NCBI GenBank assembly: GCA_018267475.1
Contig: JAFDYI010000022.1
Location: forward strand, 1-64,000
Origin: Bacteroidota bacterium
GTDB lineage: Bacteria; Bacteroidota; Bacteroidia; B-17B0; Aurantibacillaceae
DNA length: 64,000 nucleotides
Direction: 5' to 3'
Shown: positions 18,141 through 25,310 of the stretch, piece by piece
Numbering within the stretch: the first letter of the stretch is position 1
Layout of the letters: each line of letters begins with the position of its first letter
Made by a program: the position numbers and the translations under genes
Notes under the pieces: generated by a model
What the model was told of the DNA's origin: nothing
The model's input: only the letters and a program-made list of their open reading frames with translations
The model's database searches: none

Positions 18141-18171
18141 AGCCTTGTAAAAACAAGGCTTATATTTTTTT
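18141..18171. terminator. Bidirectional intrinsic terminator
   Basis: AGCCTTG (18141-18147) and CAAGGCT (18154-18160) form a perfect 7-bp stem with loop TAAAAA. A T-run follows on the plus strand (18161-18171) and an A-run precedes it (18134-18140). It can therefore end sdhCAB on the plus strand and the oxidase cluster on the minus strand. Confidence 0.85.
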
Positions 18172-18189
18172 AGAGATAAAGAATCTTTT

Positions 18190-18423
18190 TTATTCTTTTT
18201 TAGCTTCAGTAGCGGCTTCAGCAGGCGCAGCGCTTTCTGTTTTAGCTTTACATTCTTTGTTTTCTTTGCAACAGGCTTCTCCTTCTTTGCAACAATCTTT
18301 ATGGCCATCGCAGGCTTTTAAGCACAGAAATGTAATAAACCAAAAGGCTAACGCAAAGGCAAAGGGTATTCCAAAATATACTTTTTTGGGTTCTTCGTGG
18401 TGATGTTCTTCGTGGTGTGACAT
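18190..18423 (-). CDS. Small membrane protein with His-rich head and Cys-rich tail, last in the oxidase cluster
   Basis: The 77-aa protein starts MSHHEEHHHEEPKK and has one membrane segment (about 17-40). The Cys-rich stretch CDGHKDCCKEGEACCKENKEC follows, then an Ala/Glu/Lys tail. An in-frame extension to 18507 lies inside the upstream subunit IV gene, so I chose the ATG at 18423. I do not recognise the family. His and Cys clusters on each side of a membrane helix suggest metal binding, and its place behind cytochrome oxidase subunit genes suggests a role in copper handling or oxidase assembly; both are inference. The bidirectional terminator lies just downstream. Confidence 0.7.
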   Translation of the reverse strand: MSHHEEHHHEEPKKVYFGIPFAFALAFWFITFLCLKACDGHKDCCKEGEACCKENKECKAKTESAAPAEAATEAKKE

Positions 18424-18457
18424 ATCGTATGTAATTAAAATGCTTTTTTTTAATTTT

Positions 18458-18967
18458 TTATTCTTTTTCGCTTCCTCCGTGCTCGGCAGCAGCAGCTGAT
18501 ATTTCACGGTCGGTAATACCTTCTTTTAAATCAGCAGGCACGGGCTGACCGTGGTGTTCGCGCAAAATAATTTGCTGAATTTGGTAGCTTTTATCTAAGC
18601 TGGTTTTATTTTCGGGATAACCGCAATAAGTACCCTCTACCAATACAATAAAAATAAGATACACGCCTAAAACAGAGTAAGGCAGCAAAATGGTATAGCG
18701 GAAAAATTTAGTTTCGTCAATTAAGTGCATAAATACCAATACAATGCCCCCCGCTTTTACCAAGGTTAGGGTTATGAAGAAGAACTTTAAAAAAGTACCT
18801 CCTTGCAAACCCCAGGCGGTGGCTTTAAAACCTACTATCAATTCTACAATAGTGATGGCTAACAGCAACCAAAACACTTTCCATAGTTTGGCGCGTATCT
18901 GTTTACCATGTGCCTCATCATGCTGATACATGGTTTCGTAGCTGGGATAATGATCGTTAAATTCCAT
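18458..18967 (-). CDS. Cytochrome c oxidase subunit IV family protein
   Basis: The 169-aa protein has three predicted membrane helices at about 29-49, 61-83 and 92-112, the layout of prokaryotic oxidase subunit IV. A cytoplasmic N-terminus (HYPSYETMYQHDEAHG) and a charged C-terminal tail complete it. TLVKAGGIVLVFMHL is the recognisable core. It is a small accessory subunit of a heme-copper terminal oxidase. It lies 36 bp after the subunit III gene and 34 bp before the His/Cys-rich small gene. Subunits I and II are not in the window. Confidence 0.87.
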   Translation of the reverse strand: MEFNDHYPSYETMYQHDEAHGKQIRAKLWKVFWLLLAITIVELIVGFKATAWGLQGGTFLKFFFITLTLVKAGGIVLVFMHLIDETKFFRYTILLPYSVLGVYLIFIVLVEGTYCGYPENKTSLDKSYQIQQIILREHHGQPVPADLKEGITDREISAAAAEHGGSEKE

Positions 18968-19003
18968 ATTCTTTATTTTTTTATTAATCTATAATTTTAT
19001 TTT

Positions 19004-19729
19004 TTACAACAGATAGAAGAAGGTAAATACAAATACCCACACCAAATCTACAAAGTGCCAGTATAAACCTACTTTTTCAATCATTTCGTAATGACCGCGT
19101 TTTTCGTAAGTGCCTATCAATACATTGATAAAGATGATGATGTTGATAACCACCCCACTAAATACGTGGAAACCGTGGAAGCCCGTGATAAAAAAGAAAA
19201 AGTTAGCAAACTGAGGCACGCCGTACTCGTTGTAGGTCATATTAGCTCCATGAATAATTTGATTTACATAGGCTCCTTTGTCCACATCCCACACCTGGCG
19301 CATAGCTCCTGTTTCGGTGCCTTCAATAAAGTGATACCACTCCCAAGCCTGAGAGCCTACAAACATTAAGCCGCCTATGATGGTGAAAAACATCCAAAGG
19401 GTAACGCCTTTGCGGTCGTTTCTATGGCCGGCTTCTACCGCTAATACCATCGTAACCGAACTCATAATCAGAATAAAAGTCATTAAACCCACATAAGCCA
19501 AAGGAATATGGGCTTCTATAAAAGGAAAGTGCGTAAACACGTTTTCGGCTACAGGCCATACGCTTGAGTATTTGTGGCGTATAAAACCATACGAGCAAAG
19601 CAAGCCAGTAAAGGTTAACGCATCGGATACTAAGAAAAACCACATCATCATTTTTCCGTAACTGATACGGAAAGGCGACTTGCCACCATGCCAAGCCGTT
19701 TTTTCGTCAAATTCTACTGCGTGCGACAT
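19004..19729 (-). CDS. ctaE: Cytochrome c oxidase subunit III
   Basis: The 241-aa integral membrane protein is subunit III of a heme-copper oxidase. Seen are KMMMWFFLVSDALTF, the conserved acidic SQAWEWYHF, FFITGFHGFHVFSGVVINII and YWHFVDLVWVFVFTFFYLL, the last being the hallmark C-terminal helix. About six to seven helices are predicted. It contributes to stability and oxygen access of the oxidase. The promoter is not clear, because the 196-bp upstream gap (19730-19925) holds only AT-rich sequence and a loose inverted repeat. It may be transcribed with the preceding lipoprotein genes. Confidence 0.93.
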   Translation of the reverse strand: MSHAVEFDEKTAWHGGKSPFRISYGKMMMWFFLVSDALTFTGLLCSYGFIRHKYSSVWPVAENVFTHFPFIEAHIPLAYVGLMTFILIMSSVTMVLAVEAGHRNDRKGVTLWMFFTIIGGLMFVGSQAWEWYHFIEGTETGAMRQVWDVDKGAYVNQIIHGANMTYNEYGVPQFANFFFFITGFHGFHVFSGVVINIIIFINVLIGTYEKRGHYEMIEKVGLYWHFVDLVWVFVFTFFYLL

Positions 19730-19883
19730 ATATTATTTTGTTTTAAGGTTTTGTTTCTAAATAAAAAACGCTGCAATGTTAGCGAAATAAATTTGAAAAA
19801 AAGAAAAAAATGATGACAATTTTATGACACGAATTGCAAAAAAATACAAGAGCCGCCAAAACGTACAGATTTACACATTTTTA

Positions 19884-19919
19884 GCTTCTTTTTTAGAATG
19901 ATTTTAATTTTGAAGAAGC
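19884..19919. other. Inverted repeat between lipoprotein and subunit III genes
   Basis: GCTTCTT (19884-19890) and AAGAAGC (19913-19919) form a 7-bp stem with a 22-nt AT-rich loop, just after the first lipoprotein gene on the minus strand. No good T-run follows, so terminator function is doubtful. Confidence 0.3.
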
Positions 19920-19925
19920 GGTGTT

Positions 19926-20276
19926 TTACTGTTTGATAATCTTATAATAAGAAGTACCCCATTTGCTGGAAAAACGCAAAAGATAGATACCCGCTGGCAG
20001 GTTGGGATATACCACCTTGGTGGTTCCGTTTATATAAAAGTTTAATACAGTTGTTCCCAACATACTTATTATAGTTACACTTTGGCTATCGGGGGTATTG
20101 GTATTTATGGTAAAAATACCGTTGTTTGGGTTGGGATAGACGCTGTTCTGTAGTTTAAAAGGGGTTACGGTATCGGTTATCGGTTTGGGAGGAGGTGGGT
20201 AGGCGGCGCTGTCTTTTTTGCAGGCGTAAAAAGCAAAAGCGCAAAAGGCGGTAAGCAACAAAACTAATTTTTTCAT
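19926..20276 (-). CDS. Small lipoprotein with T9SS type A-like sorting domain (copy 2)
   Basis: The 116-aa protein begins with a lipoprotein signal ending FAFYACKKD (lipidated Cys at about 19), then a short Pro-rich linker. Almost all the rest is a type IX secretion type A sorting domain, with YPNPNNGIFTINTN near residue 47 and the closing GIYLLRFSSKWGTSYYKIIK. It has essentially no cargo domain. It is a paralogue of the gene immediately upstream (20297-20653). The combination of lipidation and a sorting domain suggests a surface lipoprotein, but function is unknown. It is embedded in the oxidase cluster. Confidence 0.8.
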   Translation of the reverse strand: MKKLVLLLTAFCAFAFYACKKDSAAYPPPPKPITDTVTPFKLQNSVYPNPNNGIFTINTNTPDSQSVTIISMLGTTVLNFYINGTTKVVYPNLPAGIYLLRFSSKWGTSYYKIIKQ

Positions 20277-20296
20277 GCGTTTTTAGTAATATGGTT

Positions 20297-20653
20297 TTAA
20301 TGCACAACAATGATTTTATGCGTAGAGATGCCCCACTTGCCGGAAAAACGTAAAAAGTACACGCCACTCGTCCAACTTTGGGTTACAATGGTTGTGTGGT
20401 TGGTAGTAATAAGGGTATTTAAAATAGTTCTTCCTGTTCCATCGCTTATAGTTACGTATTGCGTATCGGTTGCGTTGGTTTGTATATAAAAAGCACTATT
20501 GCAGGGGTTTGGATACATCATATTTTGCAATCGAAAAGGAGGACTGGTATCTACCACGGGCTTAATGGGTGGAGGATATACAGGACTGTCTTTTTTGCAG
20601 GCGTAAAAAACAAAGGCGCAAAAGGCAGTGATAAATAAAATGAGATTTTTCAT
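20297..20653 (-). CDS. Small lipoprotein with T9SS type A-like sorting domain (copy 1)
   Basis: The 118-aa paralogue of the next gene shares the signal (AFCAFVFYACKKDS), the Pro-rich spacer YPPPIKP and the sorting-domain motifs YPNPCNSAFYIQTN and GVYFLRFSGKWGISTHKII. The two copies are 20 bp apart and clearly arose by tandem duplication. A good TTTG-N19-TAGCTTTG promoter lies at 20681-20711, so the pair is a separate unit between two oxidase genes. Lys-Lys-Asp after the lipidated Cys could act as a surface-export signal of the Bacteroidota type; this is inference. Confidence 0.8.
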   Translation of the reverse strand: MKNLILFITAFCAFVFYACKKDSPVYPPPIKPVVDTSPPFRLQNMMYPNPCNSAFYIQTNATDTQYVTISDGTGRTILNTLITTNHTTIVTQSWTSGVYFLRFSGKWGISTHKIIVVH

Positions 20654-20680
20654 GTTGGCAGTAATAAGAAGTTAGCTACG

Positions 20681-20711
20681 CAAAGCTAATCCTTTTTTGT
20701 TTTCGCGCAAA
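20681..20711 (-). promoter_or_regulatory. Promoter of the lipoprotein pair
   Basis: On the minus strand, TTTG (20711-20708) and TAGCTTTG (20688-20681) are separated by 19 bp, a very good match to the Bacteroidota -33/-7 consensus. The start codon at 20653 is 27 nt downstream. Confidence 0.65.
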
Positions 20712-20715
20712 AAAA

Positions 20716-21297
20716 CTAACGAAAAAACCACAAAAAAAGAAACAAAATAAGCCACAAAATATCTAAAAAATGCCAAAAAATGCCACAAAGCGTTAGACCT
20801 AAATGTTTTTCGGGGCTGTACTTTTTGCGTAGGTTGGCTATTTGCGTAAAAAGCAAGGCTATCAAACCCGCCACCAAGTGCATAAAGTGCATAAACGTAA
20901 TAACATACAAAATAGAACCCGACAAAGAGCTTTGTTTGCCTGCAAAAAAAATGCCTCCGGCGGCCAAATCTTTCCAAGCCTGTATTTGCGTAAAGCAAAA
21001 AACAAGGCCCAATAAAAAGGTAAGCAACAAACCCATTTTTACACCGGTAACATTATTGGTTTTAATAGCATTTTGTGCCCAGTACATGGTGGCGCTACTG
21101 GCAATAAGTACAGCAGTACTTACATAAAACAACGAGGGCAGGTTGAAGCTAAGCCAGCCTCCACTGCTATGAATAACTAAATAATAGCTGCAAAAAGCCG
21201 CAAAAAATATAACCATGCTGGCCATGCTCCAATACAGCAATTGCCTTTTGGCTTTAGCTATATTTACTAATTCTTGAGGTGAAAATTCTATTTCCAT
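20716..21297 (-). CDS. Heme-copper oxidase subunit III-like protein (short form)
   Basis: The 193-aa protein has five predicted membrane helices and subunit III features: WSMASMVIFFAAFCSYYLV, ITFMHFMHLVAGLIALLF and IFWHFLDILWLILFLFLWFF. It lacks the first two helices of the long subunit III encoded at 19004-19729. Bacteroidota oxidase clusters commonly carry such a short and a long subunit III. Its ATG overlaps the ctaB stop by 10 bp, so it is coupled to heme O synthase. The lipoprotein promoter lies within the 62-bp gap after it. Confidence 0.9.
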   Translation of the reverse strand: MEIEFSPQELVNIAKAKRQLLYWSMASMVIFFAAFCSYYLVIHSSGGWLSFNLPSLFYVSTAVLIASSATMYWAQNAIKTNNVTGVKMGLLLTFLLGLVFCFTQIQAWKDLAAGGIFFAGKQSSLSGSILYVITFMHFMHLVAGLIALLFTQIANLRKKYSPEKHLGLTLCGIFWHFLDILWLILFLFLWFFR

Positions 21298-22205
21298 ATT
21301 GCTCCAAACATAATGATTAACTGAACTAAAGGCAAGTAAAAAAACGAACCAAACATAAGTTTACGTGCCGAAGAAATATCCATTTTGTAATACAAGGTAA
21401 AAGCTTGCGCCAAAAAAAACAGTCCGCATAGAAAGGTAAACATACCCGCCACCCATGAACTTAGTCCAAAAATATGAGGTATAAGGCTTACCGGCACTAA
21501 AAACAAGGTGTAAACTACTATTTGAAAGGCCGAGCTGCGGTCTTGCCCACCCAAAGAGGGCAGCATAAAAAAACCGGCTTTTTTGTAATCCTCGTGTGCT
21601 ACCCAGGCTATAGCCCAAAAATGCGGAAACTGCCACACAAACTGCACGGCAAAAAGCGCCCAGGCAAAAAAAGTAATTTCGCCAAAACCATCGGTGTCGG
21701 CCACCGCCCCAATAAGGGTGGGTATGGCTCCCGGAAAAGCACCTACAAATACCGAAAAAGGCGTTACCCGCTTTAAAGGAGTATAAACACCGGCATATAA
21801 TACAACTGATAAGGCGCCTAAAATACCACACAATACATTGGTAAAAAAAGTAAGAATAAAAATACCGCTTACCGTGCTAAGTACACAAAAAGTGAGTGCC
21901 TCTGAAAGCGACAAAATACCCAAAGGCAGCGGGCGCTTGCAAGTACGATTCATCAGTTTGTCCAACTCCCTTTCTATAATTTGATTGAAGCCATTAGCAG
22001 CACCCGTAACCAAAAAACCACCTACAACTACGGAAGCTATTTTTTGCCATGAAAAACTATGCGTTACCGTTAAATAACTTATTACCGCCGATAGCACGAC
22101 TAAAAAAGAAAGCCTGAATTTAGCTAATACAGCATAGGCCCGTACTTTAGAGTACCGTACTTGTATGGGAGGAGCTTGCGCTATTTCAACATCTGCCAAA
22201 TTCAA
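21288..22205 (-). CDS. ctaB: Heme O synthase (protoheme IX farnesyltransferase)
   Basis: CtaB/CyoE transfers a farnesyl group to heme b to give heme O for the terminal oxidase. The 305-aa UbiA-family membrane protein shows the prenyl-diphosphate motif AANGFNQIIERELDKLMNRT followed by CKRPLPLG, then the second motif region YTPLKRVTPFSVFVGAFPGA and WQFPHFWAIAW. About nine helices are expected. It leads the minus-strand oxidase cluster and overlaps the next gene by 10 bp. A TATCTTTG box at 22228-22235 precedes it. The -33 position would fall inside the first 59-bp direct repeat. Confidence 0.95.
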   Translation of the reverse strand: MNLADVEIAQAPPIQVRYSKVRAYAVLAKFRLSFLVVLSAVISYLTVTHSFSWQKIASVVVGGFLVTGAANGFNQIIERELDKLMNRTCKRPLPLGILSLSEALTFCVLSTVSGIFILTFFTNVLCGILGALSVVLYAGVYTPLKRVTPFSVFVGAFPGAIPTLIGAVADTDGFGEITFFAWALFAVQFVWQFPHFWAIAWVAHEDYKKAGFFMLPSLGGQDRSSAFQIVVYTLFLVPVSLIPHIFGLSSWVAGMFTFLCGLFFLAQAFTLYYKMDISSARKLMFGSFFYLPLVQLIIMFGAIWK

Positions 22206-22227
22206 AACAAAAAATAAAAAGCGGCGG

Positions 22228-22235
22228 CAAAGATA
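22228..22235 (-). promoter_or_regulatory. Putative -7 box of ctaB
   Basis: TATCTTTG on the minus strand, 22 nt before the ctaB ATG and 7 bp from the edge of the direct repeat at 22243. No TTTG is seen at -33. Confidence 0.5.
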
Positions 22236-22242
22236 CTAATTT

Positions 22243-22301
22243 ATTGGCTTCATGGCTATTTTTGTGGTAACTGGGAAGGAAACGATATGAGCGCCTGTTT
22301 T
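22243..22301. repeat. 59-bp direct repeat, copy 1
   Basis: ATTGGCTTCATGGC opens the repeat and GCGCCTGTTTT closes it. It matches 23626-23684 in 58 of 59 positions (A/G at 22290) in the same orientation. It lies directly upstream of the ctaB promoter. Between its end and the Abi-like gene, 22302-22486 contains a twice-used TCTCTCGTTG but no gene I can support. Confidence 0.95.
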
Positions 22302-22486
22302 GCCGGTTCGGGGCTTGATATAGTGGCAGATATACAGCACTACTGTTAATACGAAGCACCAAAGTAAAGGTAGCAATAATGTTCACATGAAGCGCTTTGC
22401 TCATCATTTCGTCAAACCTTTGTTGGATGCTGTCCTTTTTTCTCTCGTTGCTATTGTCTCTCGTTGAGGTGTCTGTCGTTCGTTGG

Positions 22487-23119
22487 TTAAATTGTTTTCG
22501 CTTTTTTTAATGTGTTGTCAAAACGGTCAATATCGGTCAGCAATTTAGGTAAGTCATTGTCAAGCCACGTTAGAAATGTCAGCATTTCGTTGTATAGATT
22601 TTCAATGTCTTGCAAGTTGCCAAAAATGGGTTCGTAATGGTAAATTCTATTGCGTAATGTCCGTATGCGATACAACGCATCAGCGATTGTGCCTCTTTGT
22701 CGTAAATGCTTAGGTGTGTTTTTAAAAATAAGTCGTAGCGGTTTCCAAAGTAACCCTGTGTAATTTCGGTTGAATAGTCTGTTCCAAAAGCCAAAATTCA
22801 GTTCGGCAATTATTCTGTCTGCCGTAATGGTTTTGTGTTGTGCAGTCAGTTTTTGTATCGCTTCCGAAAAAAACGGCAAAAATTCAATAGGCAATTTATT
22901 TTTGAACCAATATTCGCCTTGAAAATAATTTTTCAAAGTTTCGTGAATAGCATTTCGTAAACTGATTTCAAGTACCGACAAAATAGGGTAGAACGCTTCC
23001 GAAAGTTCAATATTTGCCTTGTAAAGTTGATACGCTTTACCAAAATTGTTGTTGGTTTTGGTAAGATACACGTTAAATCGTGGGCTTGAAAGATAGTATT
23101 TTAGCTGTTGTTCTGTCAT
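22487..23119 (-). CDS. Abi-like (abortive infection) HEPN-family protein
   Basis: The 210-aa protein resembles Abi_2/AbiD-type proteins, which mediate abortive infection against phages. The N-terminal LKYYLSSPRFNVYL and the region YPILSVLEISLRNAIHETL are typical. Near residue 155-165, RTLRNRIYHYEP contains the RxxxxH motif (RNRIYH) of HEPN ribonucleases. An RNase-based toxicity is family inference. It lies alone with a DUF6804 gene inside a segment bounded by two 59-bp direct repeats, which suggests horizontal gain. A TATTTTG element lies just before its start. No partner antitoxin gene is evident, so it may be a single-gene system. Confidence 0.85.
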   Translation of the reverse strand: MTEQQLKYYLSSPRFNVYLTKTNNNFGKAYQLYKANIELSEAFYPILSVLEISLRNAIHETLKNYFQGEYWFKNKLPIEFLPFFSEAIQKLTAQHKTITADRIIAELNFGFWNRLFNRNYTGLLWKPLRLIFKNTPKHLRQRGTIADALYRIRTLRNRIYHYEPIFGNLQDIENLYNEMLTFLTWLDNDLPKLLTDIDRFDNTLKKAKTI

Positions 23120-23169
23120 ATACCGCTACAAAATAGCGAAAAAATTTACACCAAATAGAAATTATGTCG

Positions 23170-23177
23170 TATATTTG
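23170..23177 (+). promoter_or_regulatory. Orphan -7 box pointing away from the Abi gene
   Basis: TATATTTG on the plus strand is followed 4-7 nt later by GTG and ATG, but only an 11-codon frame ends at TGA 23218-23220. No plus-strand gene follows, so it may be a relic. Confidence 0.3.
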
Positions 23178-23186
23178 TGCCGTGAT

Positions 23187-23230
23187 GCTGCTTCCTCCTC
23201 TCCCAAACTTGTGTTGGTGATGAAAGCAGC
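23187..23230. other. Nested hairpin just after the DUF6804 gene
   Basis: GCTGCTT (23187-23193) pairs with AAGCAGC (23224-23230), and within it CCAA (23203-23206) pairs with TTGG (23214-23217). It starts 9 bp after the stop of the minus-strand DUF6804 gene and has no T-run. It could be a terminator, a cassette recombination site or chance. Confidence 0.4.
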
Positions 23231-23239
23231 TTTAGTTTT

Positions 23240-23533
23240 TTATAGAGTTTTTCTCTTTACAAAAATTGAAGCCAACAAATTAATTCCCGTAATCACATCT
23301 ACCACATTCCAAATTTCTCTGCCTAATACAATTTTGAAAAACGGCTGAAATAGCAAAGCCAAAGTAGTGTAAACAATCATTTCTGTTTGTTTTTTTTCTT
23401 CGTTTGCTTGATAAGCAAGAAACGCAAAGCCCAACATTCCCGCAAACCTTACGAATTGGTAAAATCCGTAAGGCATATTAAGCAGGCAAATGAAAAATAA
23501 AGCTACAAGAATTATTTTAACTGCGTTAATCAT
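23240..23533 (-). CDS. DUF6804-like small membrane protein
   Basis: The 97-aa protein has three or four hydrophobic helices and the motifs LLNMPYGFYQFVRFAGMLGF, AYQANEEKKQTE and LALLFQPFFKIVLGREIWN. I recognise these as the DUF6804 family of small membrane proteins without known function. The ATG at 23533 fits the family start; an upstream ATG at 23626 would add 31 unrelated residues and reach the direct repeat. It sits with the Abi-like gene in the repeat-bounded segment, so the two could have arrived together. Confidence 0.75.
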   Translation of the reverse strand: MINAVKIILVALFFICLLNMPYGFYQFVRFAGMLGFAFLAYQANEEKKQTEMIVYTTLALLFQPFFKIVLGREIWNVVDVITGINLLASIFVKRKTL

Positions 23534-23625
23534 TCCGCAGTTGAACTTCTTTTGGGAAAATCGAATAACAAACTTGTAATGATAGGCACAAAGAAAATCG
23601 CGACTGTAATTCCTGATGTAATCCA

Positions 23626-23684
23626 ATTGGCTTCATGGCTATTTTTGTGGTAACTGGGAAGGAAACGATATGGGCGCCTGTTTT
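23626..23684. repeat. 59-bp direct repeat, copy 2
   Basis: Near-identical to 22243-22301 (58/59). It ends within the stop codon (23683-23685, minus strand) of the FG-GAP gene, so this copy sits exactly at that gene's 3' end. Together the copies bound about 1.3 kb. Confidence 0.95.
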
Positions 23685-25170
23685 ACCTTACCAACTCTAC
23701 AAAGCCTTTTTGAGATTGAGTTTTGCCCTTGTTATCTACATAAGTAATGTAATAAAAATAGGTGCCGGCATCGTAGGCGCTGCCTTGCTTGTTTTTGCCG
23801 CTCCAGCCGGCGGTAGGGTTGCTAAACTCATAAACGGCTTGCCCCCAGCGGTTATACAAGGTGCAGTTAAAGTTGCTGATATTGGCCGCCTGCACAAAAA
23901 ACACATCGTTTACCCCATCTCCATTAGGACTAAAAATGTTGGGGATAAGCACACTGCTGTTATTTTCTTTTACAGGAAATGTAGTGCAGTTTAGCAATAC
24001 GGTTACATTGCTTGAACTTGAATTTACTACTGCTATATCGGGCTTACCATCTCCGTTAAAATCACCGGAAGAAAGAGCATCTGGCATGACCCCAACTTCA
24101 TAATTATACCATGTGCTATCAAACCAACCAGTGTCATTTGCTAGCCGAATAGAAACACTATAGGAAAAAGAGAGTGAAGTAGTGCCTGGTGAGGGATGGT
24201 TTACACGAATGAATTGTGTATTTACAGCCACATCTGTTTTTTCATCCCCATTAAAGTCTTTACCAATAATGCCAATATGTGTACTTCCTAAGGTTGTATC
24301 AAGTGTAGTGGGGGCAAAGAAGGTTCCGTCCCCTTTTCCTAAAAAAGCCCTAATACCCACATCTGTAGTCATTATATCCATATTTTTATCTGAGTTTATA
24401 TCAAAAACAGCCACTTGGCCAATAATTCCACCAAGCCTTCCAATATGTGTGGATACGCGTGAGGAAAAAGTACCAAAATGGTTGCCAAGTAAAACCTCTA
24501 TAAGAGTATCCGTGCCATAATTTACTAATATATCTGCGTATCCATCGTTATTAAAATCGGCTACTGACATTTCATTACCCAATGGGCTTGCGCCAATAAT
24601 ACAGGAATCTGAGAGAATAAATGCCCCCGATCCGTTTCCTTTTAAAATAAACAATTTGTTAGAGTAAGGAAGATTAATTGCTATGTCTATGTTGCCATCT
24701 TTATTAAAATCAGCGCAAATAAGGTCTGATGATAGATGTGGTAATAATACTGTACTATAAGAAAAATTTCCTGATCCATTATTCAATAAAATGGATATGT
24801 AATTAGACTGGGTATTAGCTACCGCTAAATCAGGCTTTTCATCGTTGTTAAGATCAGAGCTCACTAATATCCAAGGACGAATACCTACGGGAATTACAGT
24901 AGAGGAAGAGAAACTCCCTGTGTCATCTGTTAAAAAAACTGAAACGCTGTTTGCTCCTGTATTGGCTGTAGCTATATCGTCTTTTCCATCCCCATTAAAA
25001 TCTGCCACAGCTATGCAATTAGGATGATATTGGGTTGCAAGTGTGGTATCGTGCGTAAAGCAAACTTGTGCGCATAACGACTTAGAGGTTGCAAATAACC
25101 CGAACAAAAATGTAGCATAAAAAGCAGATTTAATTATAAATCTGCTTTTTTTACTTAACCAGGTATTCAT
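23683..25170 (-). CDS. FG-GAP/VCBS repeat surface protein with T9SS type B sorting domain
   Basis: The 495-aa secreted protein has a signal peptide ending near LCAQ (residue 36). At least six repeats follow, built around DFNGDGKDDIA-type sequences (residues 50-390), that is, integrin-like beta-propeller blades with calcium-binding Asp residues. The end is a gliding-motility-associated type B sorting domain from IPNIFSPNGDGVNDVFF to GFVELVR, with YNRWGQAVYE. The protein is expected to pass the type IX system and reach the cell surface or medium. A TACCTTTG box precedes it. Its stop codon touches the second 59-bp repeat. Confidence 0.9.
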   Translation of the reverse strand: MNTWLSKKSRFIIKSAFYATFLFGLFATSKSLCAQVCFTHDTTLATQYHPNCIAVADFNGDGKDDIATANTGANSVSVFLTDDTGSFSSSTVIPVGIRPWILVSSDLNNDEKPDLAVANTQSNYISILLNNGSGNFSYSTVLLPHLSSDLICADFNKDGNIDIAINLPYSNKLFILKGNGSGAFILSDSCIIGASPLGNEMSVADFNNDGYADILVNYGTDTLIEVLLGNHFGTFSSRVSTHIGRLGGIIGQVAVFDINSDKNMDIMTTDVGIRAFLGKGDGTFFAPTTLDTTLGSTHIGIIGKDFNGDEKTDVAVNTQFIRVNHPSPGTTSLSFSYSVSIRLANDTGWFDSTWYNYEVGVMPDALSSGDFNGDGKPDIAVVNSSSSNVTVLLNCTTFPVKENNSSVLIPNIFSPNGDGVNDVFFVQAANISNFNCTLYNRWGQAVYEFSNPTAGWSGKNKQGSAYDAGTYFYYITYVDNKGKTQSQKGFVELVR

Positions 25171-25230
25171 TGTTTAGTTAATTTGGCTGTAAAAACGTTT
25201 TTCATCTAGCAGATATATATCGGTTATGTG

Positions 25231-25238
25231 CAAAGGTA
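25231..25238 (-). promoter_or_regulatory. Putative -7 box of the FG-GAP gene
   Basis: TACCTTTG on the minus strand, 60 nt upstream of the ATG at 25170, with a TTG 20 bp further upstream. Confidence 0.5.
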
Positions 25239-25310
25239 ATCCATCTTCTATACAAAAGCAAGAGGGGGAATCGTTAAATTATCTTCAGAATTTAATCGCT
25301 ATTTTTAAAG

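Noticed and set aside
18093-18308. 71-aa minus-strand frame running through the sdhB terminator
   Set aside because: It overlaps a clear bidirectional terminator and the His/Cys-rich gene in another frame.
22186-22407. 73-aa minus-strand frame across the first 59-bp repeat
   Set aside because: It overlaps the ctaB start and promoter and encodes no recognisable protein.
22243-23684. Integron cassette with attC sites
   Set aside because: The 59-bp repeats show no clear attC core or arm symmetry and no integron integrase is present. Kept only as a hypothesis to test.
23635-23994. 119-aa plus-strand open frame starting inside the second 59-bp repeat
   Set aside because: It is antisense to the T9SS sorting domain of the FG-GAP gene and resembles no protein; its start lies in the repeat by chance.
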